Origin: Dipteris shenzhenensis
Lineage: Eukaryota > Polypodiophyta > Polypodiopsida > Gleicheniales
Reading direction: 5' to 3' (one strand)
DNA length: 64,000 bases
Assembly (NCBI GenBank): GCA_047967505.1
Contig: CM106538.1
Positions 1-10,979 of the stretch are shown piece after piece. Under the pieces are notes generated by a model. The model ran no database searches and was not told where the DNA came from. It saw only the letters and a program-made list of their open reading frames with translations. Numbering within the stretch: the first letter of the stretch is position 1; each line of letters starts with the position of its first letter. The position numbers and the translations under genes are program-made.

Positions 1-431
1 GTACTTCGATCCATTTACCAAGGAATGTTACAGCATTAACCCCCATTTTCTATCCTAAAGTAATCCTATCTCTTAATATGCCTCCCATAACACAAATCCT
101 GTCAAAGATGTCAATGCATATATAATGACATACATATAAATATTTATATGTCGATGTATTTTTTCCCGAGAAGATGTATTTAGTGTTTTATTTTCCAAGA
201 AGATGTATCTAGTGTTAAGAAAGACGTTTATATATATGTATGTATCTTAGATTTATATATGCATGTATTTAAGATTTAGATTTATATATATGCCATATTT
301 TTTAGTTTTAAGATTAAATATATTCATACATACATCGTTATGCTTCTACATTTCTATATCGTTATGTTTCTATATTTAACATGCATCTACATCGGAATGC
401 TTTTATATTTCTATAATTCTATATGCATTAT
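1..431. other. AT-rich intergenic DNA, no gene seen
   Basis: The stretch is AT-rich, with many TATATA and ATGTAT runs and no open frame of useful length. I see no gene, RNA or element boundary in it. Confidence 0.6.
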
Positions 432-432
432 G

Positions 433-471
<39 letters not shown>
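432..471. repeat. (CT)n microsatellite
   Basis: An almost pure CT dinucleotide run of about 40 bases, visible directly. Confidence 0.95.
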
Positions 472-472
<1 letters not shown>

Positions 473-519
473 ATAAATTTATATAAATGTAAATTTCAAA
501 AATGTTTTAATATGTTTAA

Positions 520-2066
520 TATAAAGCTTATGTTTATGCCTACACATGTTTTGCCTATGTTTATGCTTCTATATTTCTATAACATGCTTGTACATTTTTA
601 TTCTTCTATATTTATATAATTCTATATGCTTCTATATCTTTGCTTTATGTTTCTATATTTTTATAGGCTTCTATATCTTTATGCTTCTATTTAATGAATG
701 CCATTGCGTGCCTTATTTTATGCTTGATGTTTATGCCTTATGCTTCTATGCGTGCCTATGCCTATACTTCTACACTTGCCTATGCTTGCCTATGTTTCTA
801 TATGTGCTAGTCTACACTTGCCTATGTTTCTACATGCTTTATGTGAATGCTAGTATATGCTTTATGCCTATTTAATGAATGTCTATCCTTCTATATGCCT
901 ATGTGAATGCCTATGCCTATTTGCCTATTTGCCTATGCCTATGCCTATTTGCTTTATGCTTATTCTTTAAGTTTATGTATGTCTATGTCTATGCTTCTAT
1001 ATGTCTATATGCTTATGTGAATGACTGCTTTAGGCTTTATGCCTATTTGCCTATGCTTCTATATGTGTATATGCTTTATGTGAATGCCTATTTGCCTATG
1101 CTTCTATGTTTATGTCTATTTGCCTATTTGCCTATGCTTCTATGTGAATGCCTATTTGCCTATGCATTTGGAGAATGCATGTGGCTGACTTTATGGAGAA
1201 TGCATGTGGCTGACTTTATGGCACGTATGTTATGCACTTAGAGAAAGAATGCATTTTGCTTCTATGCCTATACTTCTACAGTTGCCTATGCTTGCCTATG
1301 TTTCTATATTCGCTAGTCTATGCTTGCCTATGTTTCTATATGCTTTATGTGAATGCTACTATATGCTTTATGCCTATTTAATGAATGTCTATCCTTCTAT
1401 ATGCCTATTTGAATGCCTATGTTTATGCTTTATGCTTATGTGAATGCCTATATGCCTATGCTTCTATGGAAATTATGCTTATGTTTCTATATGCCTTTGC
1501 TTCTTTAGTCTATGCTTCTATGCCTATTTAATGAATGTCTAATTCTATATATGCTTATGCTTTAAATGTTTATGGATGCCTATTTATGAATGCCTATCCT
1601 TCTATATGCTTTATGTGAATGTCTATGTCTATGCATCTATGTTTATGTATGCCTATGTCTATGCTGCTATATGTCTATATGCCTATGTGAATGCCTATAT
1701 GCCTAGTTCTATATGCCTGCTTTATGCTTCATGCTTTATGGATCTACTCTTTAAATGTTTATGGATGCATTCTTTATGCTTTATGCCTATGCTTTAAGTT
1801 TATATATGTCTATGCATCTATGTTTATGCTCTGTTTATGTATGCCTATGTCTATGCTTCTATAAGTCTATATGCCTATGTGAATGCCTATATGCCTATGC
1901 TTGTATGGAAGTTATGCTTATGTGTAGGCATGCCTATGCTTCTATGCTTATCATGCTTCTATGCCTATTTAATGAATTCCTATCATTCTATATGCCTACT
2001 TTATGCTTTGTGTTTATCCATGCTATGTCTCTATGCTTATGTTTTGTATTATATGCACCACAATAA
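520..2066. repeat. degenerate T-rich tandem repeat (TATGCCTATGCTTCTA family)
   Basis: About 1.5 kb is built from short variants of TATGCCTATGCTTCTATATG and GTGAATGCC, with no fixed period. Several open frames cross it, but they encode only Tyr/Cys/Leu/Met-rich low-complexity peptides and I do not regard them as genes. Within it, 1164-1258 carries a motif (ATGCATGTGGCTGACTTTAT, then GCACGTATGTTATGCACTTA) that recurs at about 26085-26150 at the edge of the 24-26 kb satellite, so the two repeat fields share ancestry. Confidence 0.85.
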
Positions 2067-2136
2067 ATGTTAAGTTATAGGGAATGAGAGCCCACAATTA
2101 AATGATAAGTTATAGTGAATGAGAGCCCACAATAAA
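2062..2136. repeat. short tandem duplication, 35-bp period
   Basis: AATGTTAAGTTATAGGGAAT is followed 35 bases later by AATGATAAGTTATAGTGAAT. Both units end in GAGAGCCCACAAT. Confidence 0.8.
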
Positions 2137-2307
2137 TGTATGCAAAGTATTTGGGAATGGAATTAAACCACATCCTGAATCGATGGTTTTGTACCGTAGC
2201 ATAAACCTTTGCAATTACATGTGTGCCTTTACTTTTCCTTAATTTTAAAGTAATTTTAAAATATCTAGCAAGAGAGTTATTGATGTAGCAAGGGATGTGT
2301 GGGACAC

Positions 2308-2963
2308 GTATCTATGGCCCTATGTGTGGGAGCTAAGTACCAGTAGTGACAAAATCTCACGAGTATAGTCCTTCTTTATCCATGGAGTCGTTGCTAGGGT
2401 CGACTCTTGCATGGCCTACAACAGCTTACCTACGGTTTTACCATGGGTGAGGTTGCTTTGATGATATCTATTGGGAGGCCATCTATATGACTAGCACTAG
2501 TTGCCCATACTTAGGACCCTACTATGTGTTTTTATTTTATATGTTTTCTATTTTTAGAGTTCTCATTTTCATTAGAAATTTTTAGAACCCCTTGCAAGCA
2601 GCCTTTGAATTGTAATAAAGAAAAAGATGCTACGCTTATATGTTTTGTATTTATGTCTCATAACATTAGTTCTTATGGTATGCACGTATGCTATGTTATG
2701 ATATGCTATGCACTTATGCTATGCTAGAAACGTATCTATGGCCCGATGTGTGGGAGCTAAGTACCAGAAGTGACAAAATCTCACGAGTATATTCCTTCTT
2801 TATCCATGGAGTCGTTGCTAGCGTCCACTCTTGCATGGCCTACAACGGCTTACCTACGGTTTTACCATGGGTGAGGCCACTCTGATGAAATCTATTGGGA
2901 GGCCGTCTATACGACTGGCACTAGTTGCCCATATTTAAGACCCTACTATATGTTTTTATTTTA
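2308..2963. repeat. direct duplication of a ~233-bp segment, 423-bp spacing
   Basis: Copy 1 spans about 2308-2540 and copy 2 about 2731-2963. Both begin CGTATCTATGGCCC and end near GACCCTACTAT, and they differ at roughly one base in ten to fifteen. Both contain GTCGTTGCTAG and CTACGGTTTTACCATGGGTG. The DNA between the copies is unrelated and holds no gene. The copies could be remnants of one old element or part of a longer satellite; nothing identifies the family. Confidence 0.85.
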
Positions 2964-3062
2964 AATGTGTTTATACATTTTTATAAATGCTATGTCTCTA
3001 TGCTTGTGATGAACTTTGTTGAGCTTCCTATGTAAGTGTTTGTTCTCTAGGGCGTTTTATTT

Positions 3063-3590
3063 ATGATTTCATGTGCCTTATTCCAGATGGCACTAGATGA
3101 TAGCCTACGGAGATGTAGATGCAATTGTAGGTGTAGGCATTCGCCTCTTGGCTACTATCAAGATGTGAGCTGGAGGACGTATTATGCACATTTGCAACAA
3201 GACTCCATTGGAAACTTACACGCATCAGTTTTGATGAATGTGAATGAGGAGAACTCTATTGACAATGATACTTTAGGGAATGAAGAACTCATTGAATCAT
3301 CTAATCGACGAAGGCGGGTATTGTGTAGATGTGAAACTTATTGCCATGGTGGCCGCTTGGTCGCTCCATCAACTTATGCAAAGCATATGCAGAGCGATTT
3401 GAAACTATTGCAGAAAATCTTGTTTGCATGCTCCACACTTTAGCTTTTTTAAACCTGGAGAAGAGGAGAACAATGAGCCTATGCATCAGATGGAAGGGAA
3501 CGATGAATTTACTAATATGCATGAACAGGATAGGTTGGATGATGAAAAGGATAGCCTGGATGCTTTAGGAGAGGATAGCCATTTATCTCT
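3063..3590 (+). pseudogene. N-terminal exon of a CACTA (TNP2-like) transposase, broken
   Basis: The reading frame contains a Cys-rich start (CRCNCRCRH, then CRCETYCHGGRLVAPSTYAKH), which resembles the N-terminal region of plant TNP2-like CACTA transposases. It is followed, after a frame change near 3430, by an acidic Asn/Glu/Asp-rich linker. The next expected block (LLQKMLPAPNTIPPSRDEAK) is not here but opens the reading frame near 7431, so this is probably the detached 5' part of the transposase at 7431-9817. The frame runs straight into subterminal repeats at 3700. I infer a deletion or nested insertion between 3.6 and 7.4 kb. An alternative is that this is a separate internally deleted copy. 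Confidence 0.6.
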
Positions 3591-3699
3591 TGCTGATAAA
3601 ATCATACAAACACTACAAGGCATAGGTCCATTTTTGACGAAAATACCGATCTTTTTTACACTAAAAAGTTTTATTTTGACAGGCACAAAGGTCGGTATT

Positions 3700-3895
3700 T
3701 ACGTCTATAAGCATCGAAAAAGAACGGTCGCTATATAAGTGTCACTATACAGCGACTCTAATAAATATCGCTATATAGCAACACTAATAAACATTGCTAT
3801 ATAGCGACACTAATAAATGTTGCTACATAGCATCATTGGTAAACGTCGCTATATAGCGACACTGGTAAACGTCGCTATATAGCGACGATTAACAC
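3700..3895. repeat. CACTA subterminal repeats (CGCTATATAGCG)
   Basis: Six or more variants of GTCGCTATATAGCGAC, each about 28-30 bases apart and separated by ACTAATAAA or GGTAAAC spacers. The same motif fills the subterminal DNA at 10980-11180 and 27050-27170. CACTA transposases bind short repeated subterminal motifs, so these are probably binding sites. No CACTA terminus was found next to this array, so the actual element end here is missing or mutated. Confidence 0.85.
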
Positions 3896-3908
3896 AAGCT
3901 TAAAAAAA

Positions 3909-3961
3909 GCATTAGTGGGGCTAAATAGGGCCACAGCAAGCCCTGTTTTGCCCCACTAATG
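3909..3961. repeat. 53-bp inverted repeat (hairpin)
   Basis: GCATTAGTGGGGC at the left pairs with GCCCCACTAATG at the right, and the inner TAGGGC pairs with GCCCT across a short loop. It lies just outside the subterminal array and could be a remnant of an element end or a small foldback insertion. Confidence 0.75.
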
Positions 3962-4007
3962 TTTTTTATTTAGTAATTACAAAAGAATGTTTTTTGTTAG
4001 AAAATTT

Positions 4008-4175
4008 CCCTTGTGGAAAGGGTGATACAAAATTGCTCAAATGAACCGAGTGAGAGAAGCATATACATGTCGAAGATATACAACATTGTTTGTTACAAAA
4101 TTACCCTTTCGAAAAGGGTGATACAAAATCACTCAAACGAGTCGATATACAAAAGCATATACATGGCAAAGTATA
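4008..4175. repeat. imperfect direct duplication, ~95-bp period
   Basis: GAAAGGGTGATACAAAATTG (about 4015) and GAAAAGGGTGATACAAAATC (about 4109) start two similar units. Both contain AAGCATATACATG and an ACTCAAA or GCTCAAA segment. Confidence 0.7.
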
Positions 4176-4189
4176 TGCAAACTACTACT

Positions 4190-5740
4190 AATACTACTAC
4201 TACTGCTGCTGCTACTCATCCGAATCATCGTCATCCTCATCCTTGTCCTCATCACGCTGGCATGATCCCTGGCCCTCGTGAGCTGTGCCTGATCCTTGGC
4301 CCTTGTCGAAGCCATGTAAGCCTAATTCCTCATCATCACTGCTCATCTCCACTGATGGGACGTTCAAGCTTTGATTCTAAGAGTGAAACCATATTAATTG
4401 GAAATTAGATTAGAACTTCAAGAATAAAACAGTTTAAAAAGTGAGATTACAAGTAAGAGTAGACTTATACCATACGAGTAGCCACCTTAGCCCAATCGAC
4501 CGTTGCTCCTAGCGCCTCTTGCTCAATAAACCATAACTTTGTTCCTACGCAAAACACACGTCTTGTCTCTGTGTCTGTAGGAAGGCGACCCATCATAGCT
4601 TATTGTGGGCCCAATTTATGAGAGTTAGATAAAGTGCATGCAATATGTAGTAAAACAAATAGAACAATAATTAAATGAGATGAAGTAGACTTACCACGGT
4701 TGCCTTGAACACCAACCATCCGCCTGCACCAAAGTGTGAAGTACCTACAAAGTCCAGGCGTCTCCTCGCAGCCCTTCTCTAACCCTCAAACTGTTCGGGA
4801 TAGTCCTTGTACCGCTTCTTGAAAAACTTCCAATCAGCTTTGTCTGCCTAGCTAGGTTTAGCCTTCCCCTTTGCGATGGAAGTACGCAAGGTTGACCTAC
4901 GATGCTTGAAGAGGATCCCCATGTGCTCTTTCATGTAATCCGAATTGAACTCCCAATTTGAAGGGTTAGGATATTATCTTTTCAATTCATCGATGACTAC
5001 TTGCTTCTTTCCCTCATCTTGGTACTGCCAGTCAGTAGCTATGCCGCTCCTGAAGTGGTGGCTCATCAACCGCCTCATGGTGGCCATCACTGCTGTGCCC
5101 TTTTTATTTTCTATTATCTCTCCAGTAACTGTGATTTCATAGGACAGGTCCTTGACCAGGTATGGAGGACTCATGGTAGTGGCAAAGTCAGCAAAGCGAG
5201 TGGTGTTACTGCGAGCGCTTCCGGAGCGAGGAGTAGCAATGGGAGTACGAGAGGGCAAGGGACCTGATTGGTACTAGGTCTCGGGACCAAGTGGAGACCT
5301 ATAGGGATGTGAGTGTGCTGACTCGTCTACATCTCTTGAGTCAGCACAACATAAGCGACCCCTCCTACTCTTCCTTTCCTTACGATGGGCACGTCCAGGT
5401 GATGACCCCTCAGTCGAAGGGGCTAGAGGGGACGGCTAGACAGTAGGTCCAGCCATTGGTGTAAGAGAGGGATTTGTTGAGGTCCTCTAGGATAGCAGAG
5501 AGAAGAATCTCGCTGCCTTCGCATTGGTCATCTATGTGACAAACTCGTTGGGACTCTCGACAAAGCCATGGGCTGCTAGTAGCAAAGGAGTTCCCCGAGG
5601 GGTAGTCACAATGCTACGTCTGAGAGGAGTCGAGCTAGGGGTTAGTCACAAGGGTAGGCCCCTGAGGTGTCGCCTGAGTGGAATCAAAGTCCTCTGGAGA
5701 ATAGAGGTCATGATGTCTCCTCCTACGAGGGTTTTCGTAC
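4190..5740 (-). pseudogene. transposase_24-like (Ptta/En/Spm) ORF1 remnant
   Basis: Read on the minus strand, 5258 to about 4700 translates as a recognisable plant transposase_24-type domain. Blocks include EIIENKKGTAVMATMRRLM, then WEFNSDYMKEHMGILFKHRR, then a region with DKADWKFFKKRYKDYPEQF. A further block (GRLPTDTETRRVF, KLWFIEQEALGA) lies at about 4600-4490, and a Ser-rich run follows at about 4200. In CACTA elements this protein is the DNA-binding partner (ORF1/TNPA role) of the TNP2 transposase. In-frame stops, for example after KAKPS and QFEG, and the poorly readable 5' part (5260-5740) show it is dead. It lies opposite in direction to the transposase at 7431-9817, so it may belong to a different, nested CACTA copy whose subterminal repeats are those at 3700-3895. 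Confidence 0.65.
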
Positions 5741-5829
5741 TCCTCAGATGTGCAATGTGATCCCATGTCTAATTTGGGGAGATTGGACAAACGTAGACAC
5801 AAACACAAAAATAAAAAACAAGGCAGGTA

Positions 5830-6955
5830 AGAAGCGGAAAGCATATGCATAAGAGAAGGAGAAGCATAAGATAAGCATAAGAGAAGCAAAAGAGAAGGAG
5901 AAGCATAAGAGAAGGAGAGGGGAAAAGAAGAGAAAGAAAAGGGGAAAAGAGATTGAAAGAGGGGAAAAGAACCAAATATGCATAAGAGAAAAAAGAGAGA
6001 AAGCTTATGCTTATGCATAAGCATATGAACATATGCTCATGCATAAGCATAAGCATAGGCATAGGCATAGGCATATGCTTATGAAAAGAATAGAAAAAGA
6101 GAGGGAAAAAGAAGAGAAGGAAAGGAGAAGGAGAAGGAGAAGAATACATATGCTCATGCATAAGCATAAGCATAAGAGAAGAAAAAACATATGCATAAGA
6201 GAAAAAGAGAGAAAGCATATGAATGAAAGAGGGGAAAAGAGATTGAAAGAGGGGAAAAGAAGAGAAGGAAGAGGGGAAAAGAGATTGAAAGAGGGAAAAA
6301 GAGATTGAAAGAGGGGAAAAAAGAGGAGGGGAAAAGAGCATAAGCATAAGAGAAGGAAGAGGGAAAAAGAGATCGAAAGAGGAGAAAAAGAAGAGAGGAA
6401 AAGAGCATGAGCATAAGAGAAGGAAGAGGGAAAAATAACATAAGCATAAGAGAAAAAGAAGAAATCATATGCTTATCCTTATGCTTATGCATATGAGCAT
6501 AAGAGAAAAAGAGAGAAAGCATAAGCTTGTGCTTATGCATGAGCATATGAGCATATGCTCATGCATAAGCATAAGCTTGTGCTTATGCATGAGCATATGA
6601 GCATATGCTCATGCATAAGCATAAGCAGAGGCAAATACATATGCTTATGAAAAGAGGAGAAAAAGAGAGGAAAAGAAGAGAAGGAAGAGGGGAAAAGAGA
6701 TTGAAAGAGGGGAAAAAAGAAGAGGGGAAAAGAAGAGAAGGAAGAGGGGAAAAGAGATTGAAAGAGGGGGAGAGAGATTGAAAGAGGGGAAAAGAGCATA
6801 AGCATAAGACAAGGAAGAGGGAAAAAGAGATCGAAAGAGGGGAAAAAGAAGAGAGAGAAAGAGCATGACCATAAGAGAAGGAAGAGGGAAAAGAGCATAA
6901 GCATAAGAGAAAAAGAAAGAAAGCATATGCTTATGCTTATGAATGAGCATATGAG
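5830..6955. repeat. polypurine low-complexity block with GCATAAGCATAAGAG units
   Basis: About 1.1 kb consists of A/G runs (GAAAGAGGGGAAAAGAGATT and variants) interspersed with self-complementary GCATAAGCATATGC islands. Open frames on both strands here are low-complexity Ser/Phe/Leu or Lys/Glu/Arg peptides and are not genes. Confidence 0.9.
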
Positions 6956-6956
6956 C

Positions 6957-7190
6957 ATTCAATAGCCTACCATTGAGCAAATAGGATACAGACTTCTGTC
7001 TCTTTTCACTCTCTCTTATCTCCTCTCTTTTTCTGTCTTTTTTCTCCTCTCTTTTCTCCTTTTTCTCCTCTCTTTTTCTCTCTTTTTTCTCCTCTCTTTT
7101 CCTCTCTTTTCTTCTCTCTTTCCTTCTCTCTTTTTTCCCACGTGAAGCTTCAATAGCTTACCATTGAACAAACAGATACAGAATTCTGTC
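6957..7190. repeat. 41-bp direct repeats flanking a polypyrimidine tract
   Basis: ATTCAATAGCCTACCATTGA at 6957 and CTTCAATAGCTTACCATTGA at 7148 start two copies of one ~41-bp sequence, each ending near TTCTGTC. The 140 bases between them are almost pure C/T. Immediately upstream the strand is purine-rich, so the strand bias switches at about 6960. Confidence 0.85.
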
Positions 7191-7265
7191 ACTCTAATTC
7201 AAAGAATGCAGGAGTCTATAAATGTTTGCTCAATGTCAGATTGTAGGATTCTAAGCTTGCTCAAT

Positions 7266-7320
7266 GTCTTACAGGTATTCTAAGCTGTAGGATTAGTGGC
7301 ATGACTTCTTTGTTGCTTTA
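7266..7320 (+). repeat. second copy of a transposase exon-intron junction
   Basis: GTCTTACAGGTATTCTAAGC and ATGACTTCTTTGTTGCTTT match the exon end plus intron start at 8888-8920 and the intron end at 8971-8991. The copy here lacks about 50 bases from the middle of that intron and then runs into AAAAGAGGAAAA purine DNA. It is therefore a fragment of a second, deleted CACTA copy upstream of the main one. Confidence 0.8.
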
Positions 7321-7430
7321 AAAGAGGAAAAAAGAGAAACAAAAGGGGAAAAGAGAAAGAAAAGGGGAAAAGAGAGGTAAGAATCATCATGTATCTTTGA
7401 AAATCATCATTATTCAATGCCTATGTATGT

Positions 7431-9817
7431 TTGAATTGTGATTGGTTGCTCCAGAAGATGTTGCCTGCTCCAAATACCATACCTCCATCAAGAGATGAAG
7501 CGAAGAAGATGCTAACAACGGTGGGTATGGATTATGATACCATCCATGCTTGCCGTAATGACTGTATTCTCTTTCTTCGTGAGCATGGAGATTTGGCTAG
7601 TTGTCGAAAGTGTGGGGAACAACGATATAGAGATGACTTGCAGGGTGAGCAAATACCGGTAAAGGTCTTGAGACACTTTCCCATCATTGCAAGAATACAA
7701 CACATGTTCCAATGCAAATCCATAGCGGAGTTGATGACTTGGCATGCATCTCATCGGTCCACTGATAACACATTGAGGATTCCTGCAGATTGTGTAGCTT
7801 GGAAGCACATAGACAATCAGTGGCCGGACTTTGCGAGGAAGCCATGCACCTTACATCTTGGGCTTGCCATGGATGGTGTGAATCCTTTTGGCTTATGCTC
7901 GACATCTTGGTCGACATGGCCCATAGTCTTGGTGAATTAAAATATCCCACCATGGCTAACAATAAAGAAGGGACACCTCATGCTTGCACTACTTGTGCCA
8001 GGGAAGTACAAGGCTAAAAATATGGACATTTACATGGCACCTTTGATAGAGAAGGTACAGATCTTATGGAGAGGAGTGCGGGTCCTTGATATTTCCAGAG
8101 CTCTTAGACATACCAATGATATTTTGGTCAGGGGTGTCTTGGTGTGGACCATGCATGACTACCCAGGATATGGAGAGTGCGCAGGTACGTGGTTGTGTCT
8201 TTACATGTATAATATAGGATTTTGGTTTTATGACTCTCTTTTGCATGCATGTCTTATACTAACACATTCATGCACGTGTGCAGGACTTGTTACAAGTGGG
8301 TACCATGCTTGTCCTATTTGTGGACCGGGTTTGAAATCGCTTGCACGATACTCCAAACATATGAGGAAAAATGTTTATGAAGGTCATGCTCGATACCTTC
8401 CGCTGGACCATCTTGCGCGTGGAGGTCAGCTTGATCTACCACACCACCATATTTGAAGGTAAGTGACTGGATTTAGGCTTGGAGGGCGAATGGAGAGGAA
8501 CCTCCTCATGGTACCAAGAGGTTGTCGATCTTTCACGAGCTTCCTTATTGGGGTCAGTTACAAATCAATCATCTCTTGGATCCCATGCATATCTTCAAGA
8601 ATGTGGGGGCTACTATTTGGGCACACTTGGTTGGTTCCAAAGACTCGAGAGGAGTGCGAGAAGACTTGCATGCTATGAATAGGATGTCTCGTATGTGACC
8701 CCAAGTGTGTGCTTTGGGATAAGTTATCCTCCCAAAAGCAACATGGATCCTCTCCACAAGAGAGGAGGCAACAGTCAAGGCAGACATTGCCTCTTTTCAA
8801 ACACCCATAGGGTATATGCATTGCTTGAAAGGAGCATTTTAAAAGGACAATAAGCTTAGTGGGCTCAAGTCCCATGATTGGCACAAGGTCTTACAGGTAT
8901 TCTAAGCTGTAGGATTAGTGTACCGATAATCATGATGCATTAGTATAATTATAATTATGTTATATTATTGACATGACTTCTTTGTTGCTTTGATAGTTCA
9001 TTCTCCCAATTACAATAAAAGGGTGCTTACAAGAAGATGTTAGAAATGCTATATTCAAGATCAGTGGTATTGTGAGGTATGCTTACTATCAAATCACATT
9101 GATTGCATTTTCTTCAATTTAAGCTGAATAATCTATAGACTGATCATGAATATATCTTACATGGGCATGTGAAATAGGTGGATATCTCAAAAAGAGGTAG
9201 CTAGGGTGGAATCCATCAAAGCCGTATGCTTGCTTGAGAAGCACTTTCCCTCGAGCCTTATGACAACTCAAGTGCACTTGCTTGTGCACATAGCTGATGA
9301 GGTGGCCATTGCAGGTACCGTTCATAATCGGTGGATGTTTTTTCTCGAGCAGTTTATGAAAACTTTGAAGGGATTTGTAAGACAAAGAGCAAGACCAGAA
9401 GCAAACATGGCAGAGGGATGGCTTGTGCAAGAGTCATTAGTATATATCACGGACTCGTTTCTTGCATCCACGGATCCCGATATACAGCAAGCTTGGCATA
9501 ACAAGGATGATGATTGCATCGTTGGTGAGGTTCCCCAAGGAAAAGGGATTGAAAGAAAGATGAGCGAAGAGCAAATGGAGAAATTCAATAAGTTTTGTAT
9601 CCTCAATAGCAAGGAGATGCAAAAGTGGATTGAGAGATATGAAGCAGCAAAAGCAGAAAGAATAAATGCAAGGACGAGATTCAGAGTAATGTACAAGCGA
9701 TTGCAACCATATCCACGAGATCTTGCCCTTCTCCCCACTCACATGTCACTTGATTGGCTACAACTGGCTCTACATAAAGCCGAACACAATGGAGAGACAA
9801 TAAACGAGCGTGAGTGA
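7431..9817 (+). pseudogene. CACTA transposase (TNP2-like), multi-exon, decayed
   Basis: This encodes the catalytic transposase of a CACTA/En-Spm element. Readable blocks in order are PNTIPPSRDEAKKML and YDTIHACRNDCILF (transposase_21 start), HMFQCKSIAELMTWHASHR, LALVPGK-type block KYKAKNMDIYMAPLIEKVQI, VLVWTMHDYPGYGECAG, GYHACPICGPG and YEGHARYLPLDH, SGLKSHDWHKVLQ, and a DUF4218 segment VCLLEKHFPSSLM to RPEANMAEGWLVQESLVY (about 9215-9450). Introns with good GT-AG borders are 8185-8283 (joins GECA to GLVTSGY), 8897-8996 (joins HKVLQ to FILPITIKG) and 9077-9177 (joins SGIV to RWISQKEV). Frame shifts near 7930, 8456-8680 and 8830 break it. The true N-terminus may be the exon at 3063. The ORF ends in TGA at 9815-9817. 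Confidence 0.85.
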
Positions 9818-9917
9818 GAGTTATCATCTGGATGTATGATGCATGTAAGTTGCTTACCTCTTGATGTAATCAAGTAATTATTTGTGACAATATATGCTAT
9901 AAAATAGATGCATCTTC

Positions 9918-10832
9918 ATTGTTTTAATGATGCTCTTTTGTAGCACAAAAAGTACAGTGCATTATGGTCATATGGACGGCATTTTCACGTGGAACGCATC
10001 AATTCAAATTGAGTCACGTATGATTGTGGAGTCATGGCTAACTTCACACAAGATAGCTGAGCAAGTGCTTCGAATACCAATCTTCTCTCCTCATAGTTGG
10101 ATTATTGTGGAACCATACACAAAATCTATGAAATTGATTTTAGATGATTTAGTATTTTCATTCTTGATGTAAAATGGTTTATAACTATTTACAACGGTCC
10201 CCATGCGACAGTGAGAAAAGATAGTAGCAGTTTCTATGCAATAGACTCCACCAAACCGATGAAAGTGATACTTTTGTTCTTCCCGAGTATTGTGAGGAGG
10301 TGCATACTAATGATTTAATTAATCGAAGCTAGTCGTTTTTAAAGATCCATTGATACATGTACTTAAGCATAATTTCATATATATAATTGATGGCATTTGG
10401 CACCCAACTTCAATATAGGTGGTTTTTCATTCGGATTGTTCTGATCCAAGATGGTGGCACATGATCCAAGTTGCACCACGAAGTAAGCAAATTTTTGAAG
10501 ATAGAGATGTGGATATGGAGATGCCACTACCAATGTCAGATCCAATTGATCCAGATGGATCTAGTGAAGAAGATGAAGATCACAATATGAGCCAAGAGGA
10601 AGATGCGCATAATGACATCGTACGGGAGGAAGATGGAGATCACGATATTGAGGAAGAAGATGACGATCATCAAGAATCACCACACTGATGATCAAGTCTT
10701 AGGTGAAAGTACGATGCTAGAGTACGATGATGATATAGGAGATCAACTTGGTATAGAGTTAGAGATAGACTTGTTTGGCGCATTAGACTTGTTGGCTCAG
10801 GATGAAGCCGTTGATGTAAATGCTCTTCATTA
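9918..10832 (+). pseudogene. DUF4216-containing C-terminal part of the CACTA transposase gene
   Basis: After the stop at 9817 the downstream DNA reads, with frame changes, as KKYSALWSYGRHFHVER, IYEIDF, then TVRKDSSSFYAIDSTK (DUF4216-like), then HSDCSDPRWWHMIQVAPRSK at about 10430-10490. An acidic tail rich in Asp/Glu follows (SSEEDEDHNMSQEEDAHN, 10560-10680) and ends near DEAVDVNALH. The same order occurs, better preserved, on the minus strand at 28294-27352 in the second CACTA copy. DUF4216 normally follows DUF4218 in plant TNP2-like proteins. Stops and shifts make this copy nonfunctional. Confidence 0.8.
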
Positions 10833-10979
10833 ATTTTTTTCATCTCAAACTTAGACATGAATATATGAGCTTCAAAGGCTTGATGTACATGCTTTTGTAC
10901 TTTTATTCTCTCAAAGGATCAAACATGTATGAAAAGGAAAAAAGAATTGTCATTGGGAAAAACTATCTTTTAAAGTCGG

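Noticed and set aside
546-2073. Overlapping plus-strand frames rich in Tyr, Cys, Leu and Met
   Set aside because: They follow the TATGCCTATGCTTCTA repeat in three phases and have no gene-like composition.
5635-6980. Several long open frames on both strands of the purine block
   Set aside because: They encode only Ser/Phe/Leu or Lys/Glu/Arg low-complexity sequence because stop codons are rare in such DNA.
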